In this document: positions 43,438-51,861 of the stretch, in pieces | Layout: each line of letters opens with the position of its first letter | Position numbering within the stretch: position 1 is the first letter of the stretch | Origin: Bacteroides caecimuris | Lineage (GTDB): Bacteria > Bacteroidota > Bacteroidia > Bacteroidales > Bacteroidaceae | Length of the DNA: 64,000 nucleotides | NCBI RefSeq assembly: GCF_001688725.2 | Contig: NZ_CP015401.2 | Location: 3,410,001 to 3,474,000, forward strand | Direction: 5' to 3' | Position numbers and translations under genes: made by a program | Notes under the pieces: model-generated | Told to the model about the DNA's origin: nothing | Seen by the model: the letters and a program-made list of their open reading frames with translations, nothing else | The model's database searches: none

Positions 43438-43608
43438 ATGGCATACGTAATTAGTGACGATTGTATTGCTTGCGGAACTTGCATTGACGAGTGTCCGGTA
43501 GAAGCTATCTCTGAAGGTGATATCTATTCTATCAACCCAGATGTATGTACTGAATGTGGTACTTGTGCAGACGTTTGTCCGTCTGAAGCAATTCATCCGG
43601 CTGAATAA
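43438..43608 (+). CDS. 2x[4Fe-4S] ferredoxin
   Basis: A 56-residue clostridial-type ferredoxin, complete with two CxxCxxCxxxCP motifs: CIACGTCIDECP (residues 9-20) and CTECGTCADVCP (37-48). It carries single electrons for anaerobic enzymes such as pyruvate:ferredoxin oxidoreductase. It stands alone with its own -7 box and a strong terminator 22 bp beyond the stop. Confidence 0.95.
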   Translation: MAYVISDDCIACGTCIDECPVEAISEGDIYSINPDVCTECGTCADVCPSEAIHPAE

Positions 43609-43629
43609 TACAAGTTACAAAAAGAGTAT

Positions 43630-43660
43630 AGGCTGCTTTCTACGGAAGGCAGCCTTTTTT
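43630..43660 (+). terminator. Ferredoxin gene terminator
   Basis: AGGCTGC (43630-43636) pairs with GCAGCCT (43649-43655), with extra TTC/GAA pairing inside, followed by six T. Confidence 0.85.
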
Positions 43661-43686
43661 ATTGCTCTACATTTTCTTGTTTTCTC

Positions 43687-43876
43687 CACCACAGATTACA
43701 CACATGAACACAGATTATTTATATTCAACTGAAAAAAAATGGAACGATGTGTGCTCTCTTGAAAACAAAAAAATTCCCTTACTACACAACATGTTGTAGC
43801 AAGGGAATCACAATCTAAATATTTCTCAAACAATAAATATTCTTTTAATCTGTGTTCATCCGTGCAATCTGTGGTG
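43687..43876. repeat. Inverted repeat of the ACAGATTACAC family enclosing a terminator
   Basis: Arms 43687-43717 and 43846-43876 (31 bp, three mismatches; core CACCACAGATT and GAACACAGATT) flank about 130 bp. The same core forms the 22-bp repeat inside the thr operon at 25213-25307. The right arm ends six bases before the aspartate aminotransferase stop. Confidence 0.75.
43763..43808 (-). terminator. Aspartate aminotransferase terminator
   Basis: On the minus strand ATTCCCTT (43808-43801) pairs with AAGGGAAT (43780-43773), with a CTACA/TGTAG extension inside, and is followed by a seven-T run. It ends the gene at 43882. Confidence 0.8.
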
Positions 43877-43881
43877 AACTC

Positions 43882-45075
43882 TTATTTCAACTTAGCCAAT
43901 GCTTCTTTGATACGACGGATAGCCTCTACGATATTTTCATCGCTTGTAGCATAACTCATACGGATACATTCAGGAGCACCGAAAGAGGCACCACCTACAC
44001 AAGCCACGTGAGCTTCTTCAAGCAAGTACATTGCCAAATCATCTGAATCTGCAATCTTACGTTCGCCGTTGCTCTTTCCAAAGAAAGCATCGCATTTCGG
44101 AAACAGATAGAAAGCACCTTGCGGAACGTTTACCTCAAATCCCGGAATTTCCTTAGCCAACTTCACAATCAGGTCACGACGGCGTTGGAATGCTTTCTGC
44201 ATTTCTTTTACCGGTTCTTGTGTTCCTGTATATGCAACTTCAGCCGCTTTTTGAGAAACAGAACAAGGACCTGAAGTGTACTGACCTTGCAACTTGTTGC
44301 AAGCTTTTACAATCCATTCCGGTCCGGCAATGAACCCGATTCTCCATCCTGTCATAGCGTAAGCCTTGGATACACCGTTTACAATCACTGTACGTTCCTT
44401 CATCTCTGGGAACTGAGCGATACTCTGATGCGCACCGATATAATTGATATGTTCGTAAATCTCGTCAGCGATTACTATCACCTGCGGATGTTTAGCCAAT
44501 ACAGCTGACAATCCAGCCAATTCTTCTTTCGTGTATACAGAACCTGTCGGATTAGACGGAGAACAAAGAATCAATGCTTTCGTCTTCGGGGTGATAGCCG
44601 CTTCCAGCTGTTCAGGAGTAATCTTGAAATCTTGTTCGATACCTGCCGAAACAATTACGGGAGTACCTTCTGCCATTTTCACCATTTCCGGGTAGCTTAC
44701 CCAGTAAGGAGCCGGTACGATGACTTCGTCACCCGGATTTACCAATACAAGAATTGTATTACAAACAGATTGTTTGGCACCGTTGGCACACGAAATTTGA
44801 GCGGCTGTATATTCCAGACCGTTTTCTTTTTTCAGTTTCTCAACAATAGCATTGCGCAAAGCCGGATAACCCGGTACCGGAGAGTAACGAGAAAAGTTAT
44901 CATCTATGGCTTTTTTCGCAGCTTCCTTGATGTGATCAGGAGTATTAAAATCCGGTTCTCCTACACTTAAGTTAATAACATCAATACCCTGTGCCTTGAG
45001 CTCGCTGCTCTTTTGCGACATGGCAAGCGTCGCCGATGGCGACAAGCTGTTCAAGCGATCTGACAATTGATTCAT
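43882..45075 (-). CDS. aspC: Aspartate aminotransferase (class I, PLP)
   Basis: A 397-residue fold-type I aminotransferase of the subgroup Ib aspartate type. The N-terminal LSPSATLAMSQKSSELKAQG and NLSVGEPDFNTPDHI are typical; the cofactor lysine lies in NGVSKAYAMTGWRIGF, and the substrate-carboxylate arginine is in the C-terminal CIRMSYATS. It interconverts aspartate/2-oxoglutarate with oxaloacetate/glutamate, supplying aspartate for the threonine and methionine branches. It might instead act on a prephenate or alanine substrate. Transcribed alone, closed by the terminator at 43763-43808. Confidence 0.92.
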   Translation of the reverse strand: MNQLSDRLNSLSPSATLAMSQKSSELKAQGIDVINLSVGEPDFNTPDHIKEAAKKAIDDNFSRYSPVPGYPALRNAIVEKLKKENGLEYTAAQISCANGAKQSVCNTILVLVNPGDEVIVPAPYWVSYPEMVKMAEGTPVIVSAGIEQDFKITPEQLEAAITPKTKALILCSPSNPTGSVYTKEELAGLSAVLAKHPQVIVIADEIYEHINYIGAHQSIAQFPEMKERTVIVNGVSKAYAMTGWRIGFIAGPEWIVKACNKLQGQYTSGPCSVSQKAAEVAYTGTQEPVKEMQKAFQRRRDLIVKLAKEIPGFEVNVPQGAFYLFPKCDAFFGKSNGERKIADSDDLAMYLLEEAHVACVGGASFGAPECIRMSYATSDENIVEAIRRIKEALAKLK

Positions 45076-45157
45076 TTTGTATCTATTTTATTATTATTGA
45101 GTGAAAATCGTTGCAAAATAAGCGATAACATTTGATATATGAAAACAAATTAATGAT

Positions 45158-46375
45158 TTACTTATTAAAATGCAAAGTATGTCCCATTCTTTCTTTCTTT
45201 GTTCGCAAGTATCGTTCATTATACGGATTAGGGACTGTTTCAACAGGTACATTTTCTACTATCTCCAATCCGTATGCTTCCAAGCCAACACGTTTCACCG
45301 GATTATTTGTCAAAAGTCTCATTTTGTGTACTCCCAGCTCACGAAGGATTTGTGCGCCTACTCCATAATCGCGTTCGTCGGCAAGGTGTCCCAAACAAAT
45401 ATTAGCGTCAACGGTATCCATACCGTCTTCCTGCAGTTTATAGGCTTTCATCTTTTCCATCAGACCGATGCCGCGTCCTTCCTGATTGAGGTAAATCACC
45501 ACCCCTTTTCCTTCTTTTTCGATCATTTCCATCGCTTTATGCAGCTGCTCGCCACAGTCACAACGCTGTGAGCCAAGAATATCTCCGGTAGCACAAGAGG
45601 AGTGGACGCGTACCAAGATAGGTTCGTCTTCATTCCATGTTCCTTTAAATATAGCCATGTGCTCCAATCCGTTTGATTTCTGGCGGAAAGGAATCAGACG
45701 GAACTTTCCGTGTTCGGTAGGCATATCTACTTCTACTCCTTTTTCTACAATGGATTCCTGTTTCAGGCGATAAACGATCAGGTCACGGATAGAAATCAAT
45801 TTCAATCCGTATTGGTCTGCCATCTGACGGAGTTCGGGCAAACGTGCCATTGTTCCGTCTTCACTCATGATTTCCATCAAGGCACCTGCGGGGTAAAGTC
45901 CTGCCAGACGAGCCATATCAATCGTAGCTTCTGTATGTCCGGCACGGCGAAGTACTCCTTTTTCTTGCGCATACAACGGATTGATATGTCCGGGACGTCC
46001 GAAAGTAGCCGGTGTAGAAGTCGGATCGGCCAACGCCTGAATAGTAGCGGCACGGTCGGAAGCGGAAACACCTGTTGTGCAGCCTTCCAGTTTGTCGATA
46101 GTAACCGTGAAAGGAGTTCCCAACACGGAAGTATTGTCACTTACTTGATGTGGTAAGTCCAACTCCTTGCAACGAGACACTGTGACAGGTGCACAAAGTA
46201 CGCCACGTGCATGTTTCAACATAAAATTTACTTTTTCGGGAGTTATTTTTTCAGCTGCAATAATCAAGTCGCCTTCGTTTTCGCGGTCTTCATCATCCAC
46301 TACTATGACAAACTTGCCTTCTTTGAAGTCGGCAATCGCATCTTCTATTCTATCCATTTTAATAGTCTCTTTCAT
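45158..46375 (-). CDS. ribBA: Bifunctional DHBP synthase / GTP cyclohydrolase II
   Basis: A 405-residue riboflavin enzyme. Residues 1 to about 205 are RibB ([18 protein letters not shown], the DHBP synthase signature, and [19 protein letters not shown]). Residues about 210-400 are RibA, with the three zinc cysteines in [20 protein letters not shown] and the catalytic region [19 protein letters not shown]. It makes both precursors of riboflavin from ribulose 5-phosphate and GTP. It starts 5 bp after the LptF/G-type gene, so the two are co-transcribed. No FMN riboswitch is visible. Confidence 0.95.
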   Translation of the reverse strand: MKETIKMDRIEDAIADFKEGKFVIVVDDEDRENEGDLIIAAEKITPEKVNFMLKHARGVLCAPVTVSRCKELDLPHQVSDNTSVLGTPFTVTIDKLEGCTTGVSASDRAATIQALADPTSTPATFGRPGHINPLYAQEKGVLRRAGHTEATIDMARLAGLYPAGALMEIMSEDGTMARLPELRQMADQYGLKLISIRDLIVYRLKQESIVEKGVEVDMPTEHGKFRLIPFRQKSNGLEHMAIFKGTWNEDEPILVRVHSSCATGDILGSQRCDCGEQLHKAMEMIEKEGKGVVIYLNQEGRGIGLMEKMKAYKLQEDGMDTVDANICLGHLADERDYGVGAQILRELGVHKMRLLTNNPVKRVGLEAYGLEIVENVPVETVPNPYNERYLRTKKERMGHTLHFNK

Positions 46376-46380
46376 AACGC

Positions 46381-48279
46381 TTATTTATTGATTTTCTGTA
46401 TGATGAATTGAATTTGTTCATTGTTCTTTATAATCCGTTCCATGTCCTTAGCCAGACGAACGCGGAACGTCCAAATGCGGAAATAGAAAAACAAACCGAT
46501 AGGGAAAATGACTCCGGCTGCCAGATTCAACCAATATATATGAAACGGGCGCACGTGAGCCGAAACGGAGATAACCGGATAATTGTTTAATGCACCGATC
46601 AAAGTGGCAGATTTCGTATTGGACATTTCTTCAACCAACGCTTCCAGCTTTTCATTGATTGCCATCACCTCGTTATCATCCTCACTCGCCATCCATAGCT
46701 TAAAGTAATTCGGTGCTTTTTCCAATCGTTTCCTGGTGGCATACGTTTTACACTCTGCCGAGAGTTGTTCCAAATCACCCATCAGACGTGCGTAATCAGG
46801 ATCATGGATAATCACTTCTTTCTTAAATATATGGCGCACACTACGAATTCCCACAATCTTTTTAAACCAGTTGATATAGGCATCTGCATTAAGCACCACA
46901 GAGTCTTTATTCGATTTATAAGTAAGGAAGATTCCTAACGGGGCAAGGACTGCGCTACTTGTCCACATCCCCATCCAAACAACCCACTTACCGTCGCGGG
47001 CCATTTTATATCCTGTATTATCAATGATATAGTAAATGATAAATACCAACACTGACACGATGACCGGCATTCCCAAACCTCCTTTGCGGATAATACCACC
47101 CAACGGAGCTCCGATGAAGAAGAACAGCAGACAAGAAAGTGAAATCGTTATCTTCTTATGCCATTCCGTCTTATGTTTTCGGATACTATAATCATTGTTC
47201 TCCATGGTGAATTTCTTGAACCCAAGATCGCTGGCCACGTTCTCCGCACGACTGACAGCAGAAGAAATCACCTTCTGTTTCTGCGTTAAAGAGGCTACTT
47301 CGTAAAGACTATCTACATTATATTCATGGATATCCGCCTTTTCTATTTTGACCGTATCTTCTTTTGTCAATCCATAAGAAGGACGGAAAGTTCCTTCTGA
47401 CACTTCCTTGTAATACTGTCGTCCGATACTGTCACCCACAACCGTCATCGAGTCAATGGAACTCTGCAACTTCGCCATGTCTTTAGCACTGGACTGCTTG
47501 CCCATAATCTCACCATCAACCATATTGAAATCGGAATTAAACTCGATAATGGTATGTTTTTCCCTGAATTCCTCGCGTCGATAAGGCACATTCTCCGATT
47601 TCATACTTTGGGCTTTCAGATTCTCGAATAAATCTCCGCTATACAAATGTAGCCAAAGGTGCTGTTTATCCGCGGTCATCTCCAAACGCCCGGAATCAGC
47701 ATATATGATACGTGCTTTCTCAAAGCCATCTTTCATACTATAAATCAGCACATCATATAGCATACCGGTCTTCCGGTTCTTCTTAGCTACCTTTAAATTA
47801 TAGTCCTTGATTTCAGAATAGAAAACTCCTTCCGGAATGTCCAACTCCGGAGATTTTTGTTTCATCGAAAGGATCAGGGTTCCCAGTTTAGCCTGGGCGA
47901 TAGGACCTACTACATTTTGGAAATAGAATGAGACGCCGACAATCCCGCAAACGAAGAAAGCAAGCGGACGCATGATTTTAAGGAGAGAAATACCTGCGGC
48001 TTTCATCGCGAGCAATTCATAACGCTCACCAAAGTTACCGAAAGTAATCAAAGAAGCCAGTAGCACTGCCAATGGCAACGATACTGGCACTAATGTCAAC
48101 GCGGAATAAAAGAAGAATTGAGCCATTACGCTCATCTCCAACCCCTTTCCAACCAATTCGTCTACATATCTCCACAGGAACTGCATCATGAATATGAACA
48201 GACAGATGAAGAATGTACCAATAAAGAGCATCAAAAAACTCTTTACGATGAATATATCTAATTTCTTTATGCGTAGCAT
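46381..48279 (-). CDS. LptF/LptG-family permease (YjgP/YjgQ)
   Basis: A 632-residue inner-membrane protein. Three helices at the N-terminus ([20 protein letters not shown], then [20 protein letters not shown]) are followed by a large periplasmic domain and three helices near 400-470 ([20 protein letters not shown]) plus a further C-terminal hydrophobic segment. With LptB it would drive lipopolysaccharide transport to the outer membrane. It is longer than the about 360-residue E. coli proteins because of the large middle and C-terminal domains common in Bacteroidetes. The ATG at 48279 is preferred over the TTG at 48297. Confidence 0.9.
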   Translation of the reverse strand: MLRIKKLDIFIVKSFLMLFIGTFFICLFIFMMQFLWRYVDELVGKGLEMSVMAQFFFYSALTLVPVSLPLAVLLASLITFGNFGERYELLAMKAAGISLLKIMRPLAFFVCGIVGVSFYFQNVVGPIAQAKLGTLILSMKQKSPELDIPEGVFYSEIKDYNLKVAKKNRKTGMLYDVLIYSMKDGFEKARIIYADSGRLEMTADKQHLWLHLYSGDLFENLKAQSMKSENVPYRREEFREKHTIIEFNSDFNMVDGEIMGKQSSAKDMAKLQSSIDSMTVVGDSIGRQYYKEVSEGTFRPSYGLTKEDTVKIEKADIHEYNVDSLYEVASLTQKQKVISSAVSRAENVASDLGFKKFTMENNDYSIRKHKTEWHKKITISLSCLLFFFIGAPLGGIIRKGGLGMPVIVSVLVFIIYYIIDNTGYKMARDGKWVVWMGMWTSSAVLAPLGIFLTYKSNKDSVVLNADAYINWFKKIVGIRSVRHIFKKEVIIHDPDYARLMGDLEQLSAECKTYATRKRLEKAPNYFKLWMASEDDNEVMAINEKLEALVEEMSNTKSATLIGALNNYPVISVSAHVRPFHIYWLNLAAGVIFPIGLFFYFRIWTFRVRLAKDMERIIKNNEQIQFIIQKINK

Positions 48280-48305
48280 CTTAATAGGTTCGTGCAATTA
48301 GGATG

Positions 48306-48313
48306 CAAAATTA
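48306..48313 (-). promoter_or_regulatory. -7 box of the LptF/G-ribBA operon
   Basis: The minus strand reads TAATTTTG, an exact TAnnTTTG match, 26 bp before the ATG at 48279. Confidence 0.5.
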
Positions 48314-48355
48314 GCACAAAAAAAGGAGCATCGAAAATTTTTAGTTGAAAGTTAA

Positions 48356-48742
48356 CTAAAAACCACAAGTTCTTCTTAATTTAGCTACTTGTGACTCCCA
48401 CAATTCTTTCATATCATCCACTTCGTCCGGCTCTGCGAAATCAGTTATTTCCAGCACATAATCACTAGTCAGCTCATTATAAGTCATCTTGATTTCAAAA
48501 TAATCGCGTTCGTTTTCATCATCCAGCCAACGGAAGCGGATAAAAGAGAAAGAGCGGATGGCTGTAATCTCTGCTTTCCTCAGCTCTGTCTTCCCCCAAT
48601 GGAACTCTACTATTTTATCGTCAGAAATAACTTTGTCGGCAAACCAATCCTCCAACCCAGTCGGTGTACTTATAGCTGACCAAAGAATATTTTTAGACGT
48701 TGCATTCAGCAAATACTCTAAATGAATCTTTTCCTTTTTCAT
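48356..48742 (-). CDS. START-like (SRPBCC/AHSA1-related) protein
   Basis: A 128-residue protein with the helix-grip pattern of small START-like domains: KIHLEYLLNATSKNILWSAI, then TGLEDWFADKV, FHWGKTELRKAEITAI and a long C-terminal helix (VDDMKELWESQVAKLRR). The family is widespread in Bacteroidetes and its ligand is unknown. It is separated by 43 bp and a promoter from the LptF/G-type gene. Confidence 0.75.
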   Translation of the reverse strand: MKKEKIHLEYLLNATSKNILWSAISTPTGLEDWFADKVISDDKIVEFHWGKTELRKAEITAIRSFSFIRFRWLDDENERDYFEIKMTYNELTSDYVLEITDFAEPDEVDDMKELWESQVAKLRRTCGF

Positions 48743-48913
48743 AGCAATTTCGAATTATTTTACGTGTACCAAGATAAATACTTTTTTCTAAATACATCGC
48801 ATAAATCAGACACTTTATTTTATTATTCTCTCATTATCGGGCCTCAAGTTCCCTGTTTATAGGGGAAATTGAGGGCCTTCTTACAGAAAAAACACAAAAA
48901 AGTTATGAATTGT

Positions 48914-48944
48914 TTTGGAGATTATAAAAAAACATCTATCTTTG
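48914..48944 (+). promoter_or_regulatory. tRNA-Met promoter
   Basis: TTTG at 48914-48917 and TATCTTTG at 48937-48944 are 19 bp apart, matching the -33/-7 consensus. The tRNA starts 21 bp downstream. Confidence 0.65.
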
Positions 48945-48965
48945 CACCCGCAATCGAGAAACGAT

Positions 48966-49039
48966 GGCGGGATAGCTCAGCTGGTTAGAGCGCATGATTC
49001 ATAATCATGAGGTCCCCGGTTCAATCCCGGGTCCCGCTA
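48966..49039 (+). tRNA. tRNA with CAU anticodon (Met)
   Basis: A 74-nt cloverleaf: acceptor GGCGGGA/TCCCGCT, T8-A9, D arm GCTCAGCTGGTTAGAGC, anticodon arm with loop TTCATAA, T arm CCGGG/CCCGG with TTCAATC, discriminator A39. CAU could be elongator Met, initiator Met or the lysidine-modified Ile tRNA. The first pair here is G-T rather than a C-A mismatch, which argues against the initiator. CCA is not encoded. Confidence 0.93.
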
Positions 49040-49179
49040 CTAAGCCGAAAGGCTTGCGAATTAGGCAATTAGGAGGCTTCCACTCTTGGTTGTCTTTTTT
49101 TGTTTATAAGGGCATTTGCACAGATTTTGCACGAATTTCGATGTAAAGGCGGATCAGGGGGCACCGGATAAATCTCCGA

Positions 49180-49217
49180 CTCCCCCGTTATCGGGGGGAG
49201 AGCAACCTTCTAGAAGG
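49180..49217. repeat. Hairpin plus palindrome (REP-like)
   Basis: CTCCCCC (49180-49186) pairs with GGGGGAG (49194-49200), and CCTTCTAGAAGG at 49206-49217 is a perfect 12-bp palindrome. The latter resembles the core of the hairpin at 7723-7756. Confidence 0.55.
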
Positions 49218-49275
49218 AGGAGAAGCTATGCAGAGCACTTGCGAGACTTGAAGTACCATAATATGCCCGCAGTTT

Positions 49276-49332
49276 TTTCAGGCTGACCCGCAGGGTTTTC
49301 AGACTGACCCGCAGGGCTTTCAGACTGACCTG
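49276..49332. repeat. 21-bp tandem repeat, 2.7 copies
   Basis: TTTCAG followed by RCTGACCCGCAGGG recurs with CTGACC at 49283, 49304 and 49325, exactly 21 bp apart. The third copy is partial and ends CTGACCTG. Confidence 0.75.
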
Positions 49333-49623
49333 TTTGTTTCCATCCGATGCCGTTCTTGGTTAAATGGGCTCAACCGCGCTGTAATTATGCTTCAATGCAG
49401 TCAACAATCACTGGCGGGAGAAAGTTTTCCGACAGGCGCCCCGTTCTGTTAACGGATGCAAACGCAATAGAAGAGAGTTTGTCCGCATTTTTAAAAACGT
49501 AACAAGCCACCCGTTGATTTACATCATTTAACAATCAAGCATCAAAATCCGCTTTATCATCGCTTCATGAAGCATTCATTTTCGTTTCTTCACGGATATT
49601 AAGTAAATATTTATTCAATTTTA

Positions 49624-49701
49624 GAACGAAGAGGGAACGAAGAGGAAACGAAGGGGATACGAAGGGGATACGGAGAAGTGACGAAAAAGCAGCGGAGAAG
49701 C
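49624..49701. repeat. 11-bp phased A/G-rich repeat, seven units
   Basis: CG dinucleotides fall at 49627, 49638, 49649, 49660, 49671, 49682 and 49693, exactly 11 bp apart. Units read like GAACGAAGAGG, AAACGAAGGGG and ATACGGAGAAG. Spacing is strict while the A/G bases vary. The phase breaks after 49701. Confidence 0.75.
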
Positions 49702-49939
49702 GAGGAAAAGACAAAAAAGCGGAATCTTCGGGAAGGCTCCGGAAGGAGCTTGTTTTTTCGTTTTTTTATCAGTCTGTTAACCAAGATTAAGCGTCCGGAG
49801 TGAACCGCCGAATGGAAAACCTTGGGGTTCGTATATGGTATGTCACTCTAAAGTAAATAAAGAATTTACACCCATGTAAATCATATATCAATCAGATTAC
49901 ACATCCGTCAAGTTCAATGTGGCAAGGTTCAGCATATAC

Positions 49940-49976
49940 AAAAAAATAGCCTCAACTTATAAAAAATTGAGGCTAT
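49940..49976 (-). terminator. Terminator of the guaA remnant
   Basis: ATAGCCTCAA (49946-49955) pairs with TTGAGGCTAT (49967-49976); on the minus strand the stem is followed by a seven-T run. It is fully intact although its gene is broken. Confidence 0.85.
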
Positions 49977-50000
49977 CGAAATATCACTTAAAAAGTTTGT

Positions 50001-50912
50001 CTATTCCCATTCTATAGTCGCGTTAGGTTTCGGCGACATATCATAACAAACGCGATTTACATTCTTCACTTCTTTCAGGATACGGTCTGTTATCTTCATC
50101 AGGATAGGCCATTCTATCGGTTCGATAGTAGCCGTCATAGCATCTACCGTGTTGACAGCGCGAATAATCACCGGCCAATCAAAAGAACGGGCATTATCAC
50201 GCACACCAACCGATTTAAAATCGGGTACTACCGTAAAGTATTGCCATACCTTTTTATCCAATCCGGCAATCCGAAACTCTTCACGCAAAATAGCATCGGA
50301 CTCACGTACAGCCTCCAAACGCTCACGCGTTATAGCACCTAAACAACGTACGCCCAAACCTGGACCAGGGAAAGGTTGACGGTAGACCATCTCATAAGGC
50401 AATCCCAACTCCAAGCCACAAGCACGAACTTCATCTTTAAATAATTGGCGCAACGGCTCTACAAGCTCGAATTTAAGGTCTTCAGGCAGACCACCTACGT
50501 TATGGTGAGACTTCACCATTTTAGCAGTTTTCGTTCCACTTTCCACAATATCCGGATAAATAGTCCCTTGCCCCAAGAAGTCAATACCATTCAGCTTACG
50601 CGCTTCTTCTTCGAACACACGAATAAACTCACCACCAATAATTTTACGTTTCTGTTCCGGATCTTCCACACCTGCCAGCTTATTCAGGAAACGATCGGTT
50701 ACATCTACATAAATAAGATTTGCTTTCAACTGGTTGCTGAATACCTCAACCACATCTTCTGACTCTCCCTTACGCATCAAACCATGATTAACATGTACGC
50801 AAACCAGCTTGTTGCCAATTGCCTTCTAAACTCCTAATGCACGGATGGAGCGAGCCAACACCGTATTCTCATGACTACCCAAGTCAAGGATAACAATCAT
50901 ATCCTGCTTCAT
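50001..50912 (-). pseudogene. guaA: GMP synthase remnant with large internal deletion
   Basis: The frame opens MKQDMIVILDLGSHENTVLA, the normal start of a Bacteroides GuaA, and runs to ALGV. An in-frame TAG follows at 50826-50828, and the frame then continues [20 protein letters not shown] through the complete C-terminal dimerisation domain to ATIEWE. Roughly 200 residues are missing at the junction: nearly all of the glutamine amidotransferase domain and the start of the ATP-pyrophosphatase domain with its SGGVDS loop. No GMP synthesis is possible. A functional guaA must lie elsewhere. A C-terminal fragment could still be translated from 50777 or so. Confidence 0.88.
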
Positions 50913-51164
50913 CTGATTTTGGTTGTTTTTTAAGTTATCGTATTGTTTATTATTCACTATCGTTTCCAAACGGCCTGCAAATATAAAGATTTTTAGAGAG
51001 ACTATAATGCATTGATTCTCTAAAGTTTCAGAACAGAGTCGCGTTTTTGGGTGTTATATTATTCCAATGAAAAAAAATGAAGTTATACAGACAAGTAAAA
51101 AGAAAAAAGAAGCATTCACAAACACTATAGAGTTTGAAAGACTTCTTTTATCCTAGATATTTTA

Positions 51165-51172
51165 TACATTTG
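51165..51172 (+). promoter_or_regulatory. -7 box of the ECF sigma gene
   Basis: TACATTTG matches TAnnTTTG and lies 24 bp before the sigma gene ATG, suggesting basal expression by the housekeeping sigma factor. Confidence 0.45.
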
Positions 51173-51196
51173 CTGCATAAAACATAATATTCCACC

Positions 51197-51778
51197 ATGA
51201 ACGAAGAGAAAAGTTCCTTTATAAAAGGCATAAATGAACAACACCCAACCGCTTATCATCAGCTTTATAATGAGTATTATAAAGCATTGGTGTTGTATGC
51301 CATCAACTTTCTCTCTTCCCAACAAGCTGCCGAAGATATCGTACAGGATCTTTTTGCAACTATGTGGGAAAAGAAAATGAGATTCTTATCATTACCTTCT
51401 TTCCGGACTTATCTTTATAATTCTATACGAAACGCCTCTCTTAATTATTTAAAACATCAGAATGTAGAATCTCTCTACCTTGAACGCTTGGCAAGCACTT
51501 ATCGAGAAATCACAGAAGAAGAAGATACCAACGAAGAAGAAGTATACCGGCTACTATTTCGTGCTATCGATAAATTGCCAACACGCTGCCGGGAAATATT
51601 CCTATTGCACATGGATGGAAAAAAGAATGAAGAAATAGCTACTGCACTAGGAATTTCGATCGAAACAGTAAAGACACAAAAGAAAAGAGCTATACAATCT
51701 ATCAAAGAACAGATGGGCACATGCTACTTCTTGCTCCACTTATGTGACATTTTGTATAGTTCGAAGTTTTTTTCGTAA
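51197..51778 (+). CDS. ECF RNA polymerase sigma-70 factor
   Basis: A 193-residue Bacteroidetes ECF sigma. Region 2 (about residues 18-85) includes NFLSSQQAAEDIVQDLFATM and region 4 (about 125-180) includes LPTRCREIFLLHMDGKKNEE and ATALGISIETVKTQKKRAIQ. It is followed by a FecR-type anti-sigma and a SusC with an N-terminal STN domain, the standard trans-envelope signalling trio. It should activate the SusC/SusD operon when the receptor senses its ligand. Its last 15 residues are unusually hydrophobic (CYFLLHLCDILYSSKFF), perhaps reflecting a stop-codon shift. Confidence 0.92.
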   Translation: MNEEKSSFIKGINEQHPTAYHQLYNEYYKALVLYAINFLSSQQAAEDIVQDLFATMWEKKMRFLSLPSFRTYLYNSIRNASLNYLKHQNVESLYLERLASTYREITEEEDTNEEEVYRLLFRAIDKLPTRCREIFLLHMDGKKNEEIATALGISIETVKTQKKRAIQSIKEQMGTCYFLLHLCDILYSSKFFS

Positions 51779-51821
51779 CCAAAATAATCTTTTTTAGAAA
51801 GTTTGTACCTCCTTTTAATCT

Positions 51822-51855
51822 TCATGTTGTCTTATTAGCAAATAAGACAACATGA
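51822..51855. repeat. Perfect 15-bp hairpin before the anti-sigma gene
   Basis: TCATGTTGTCTTATT (51822-51836) pairs with AATAAGACAACATGA (51841-51855) across AGCA. The ATG of the anti-sigma gene begins six bases later, so the stem covers or adjoins its ribosome-loading region. Confidence 0.7.
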
Positions 51856-51861
51856 AAATAT

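Larger units (their letters stand above)
49040..49939. other. Gene-free interval with palindromes and phased repeats
   Basis: No open frame here has protein-like content. Contents in order: a small AAGCC/GGCTT hairpin after the tRNA, the CTCCCCC/GGGGGAG hairpin and CCTTCTAGAAGG palindrome near 49180-49217, a 21-bp tandem repeat near 49276-49332, and an 11-bp phased A/G-rich array at 49624-49701. The part from about 49340 to 49620 shows nothing I can name. Confidence 0.6.

Noticed and set aside
50001-50780. Complete short gene for a GMP synthase C-terminal protein
   Set aside because: Upstream DNA in the same frame still encodes the true GuaA N-terminus, separated only by a stop codon, so this is the 3' part of a pseudogene.
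48300-51200. tRNA-linked integrative element (tRNA to guaA remnant)
   Set aside because: No integrase, no repeated tRNA 3' end within the window, and the interval carries only repeats and a pseudogene.
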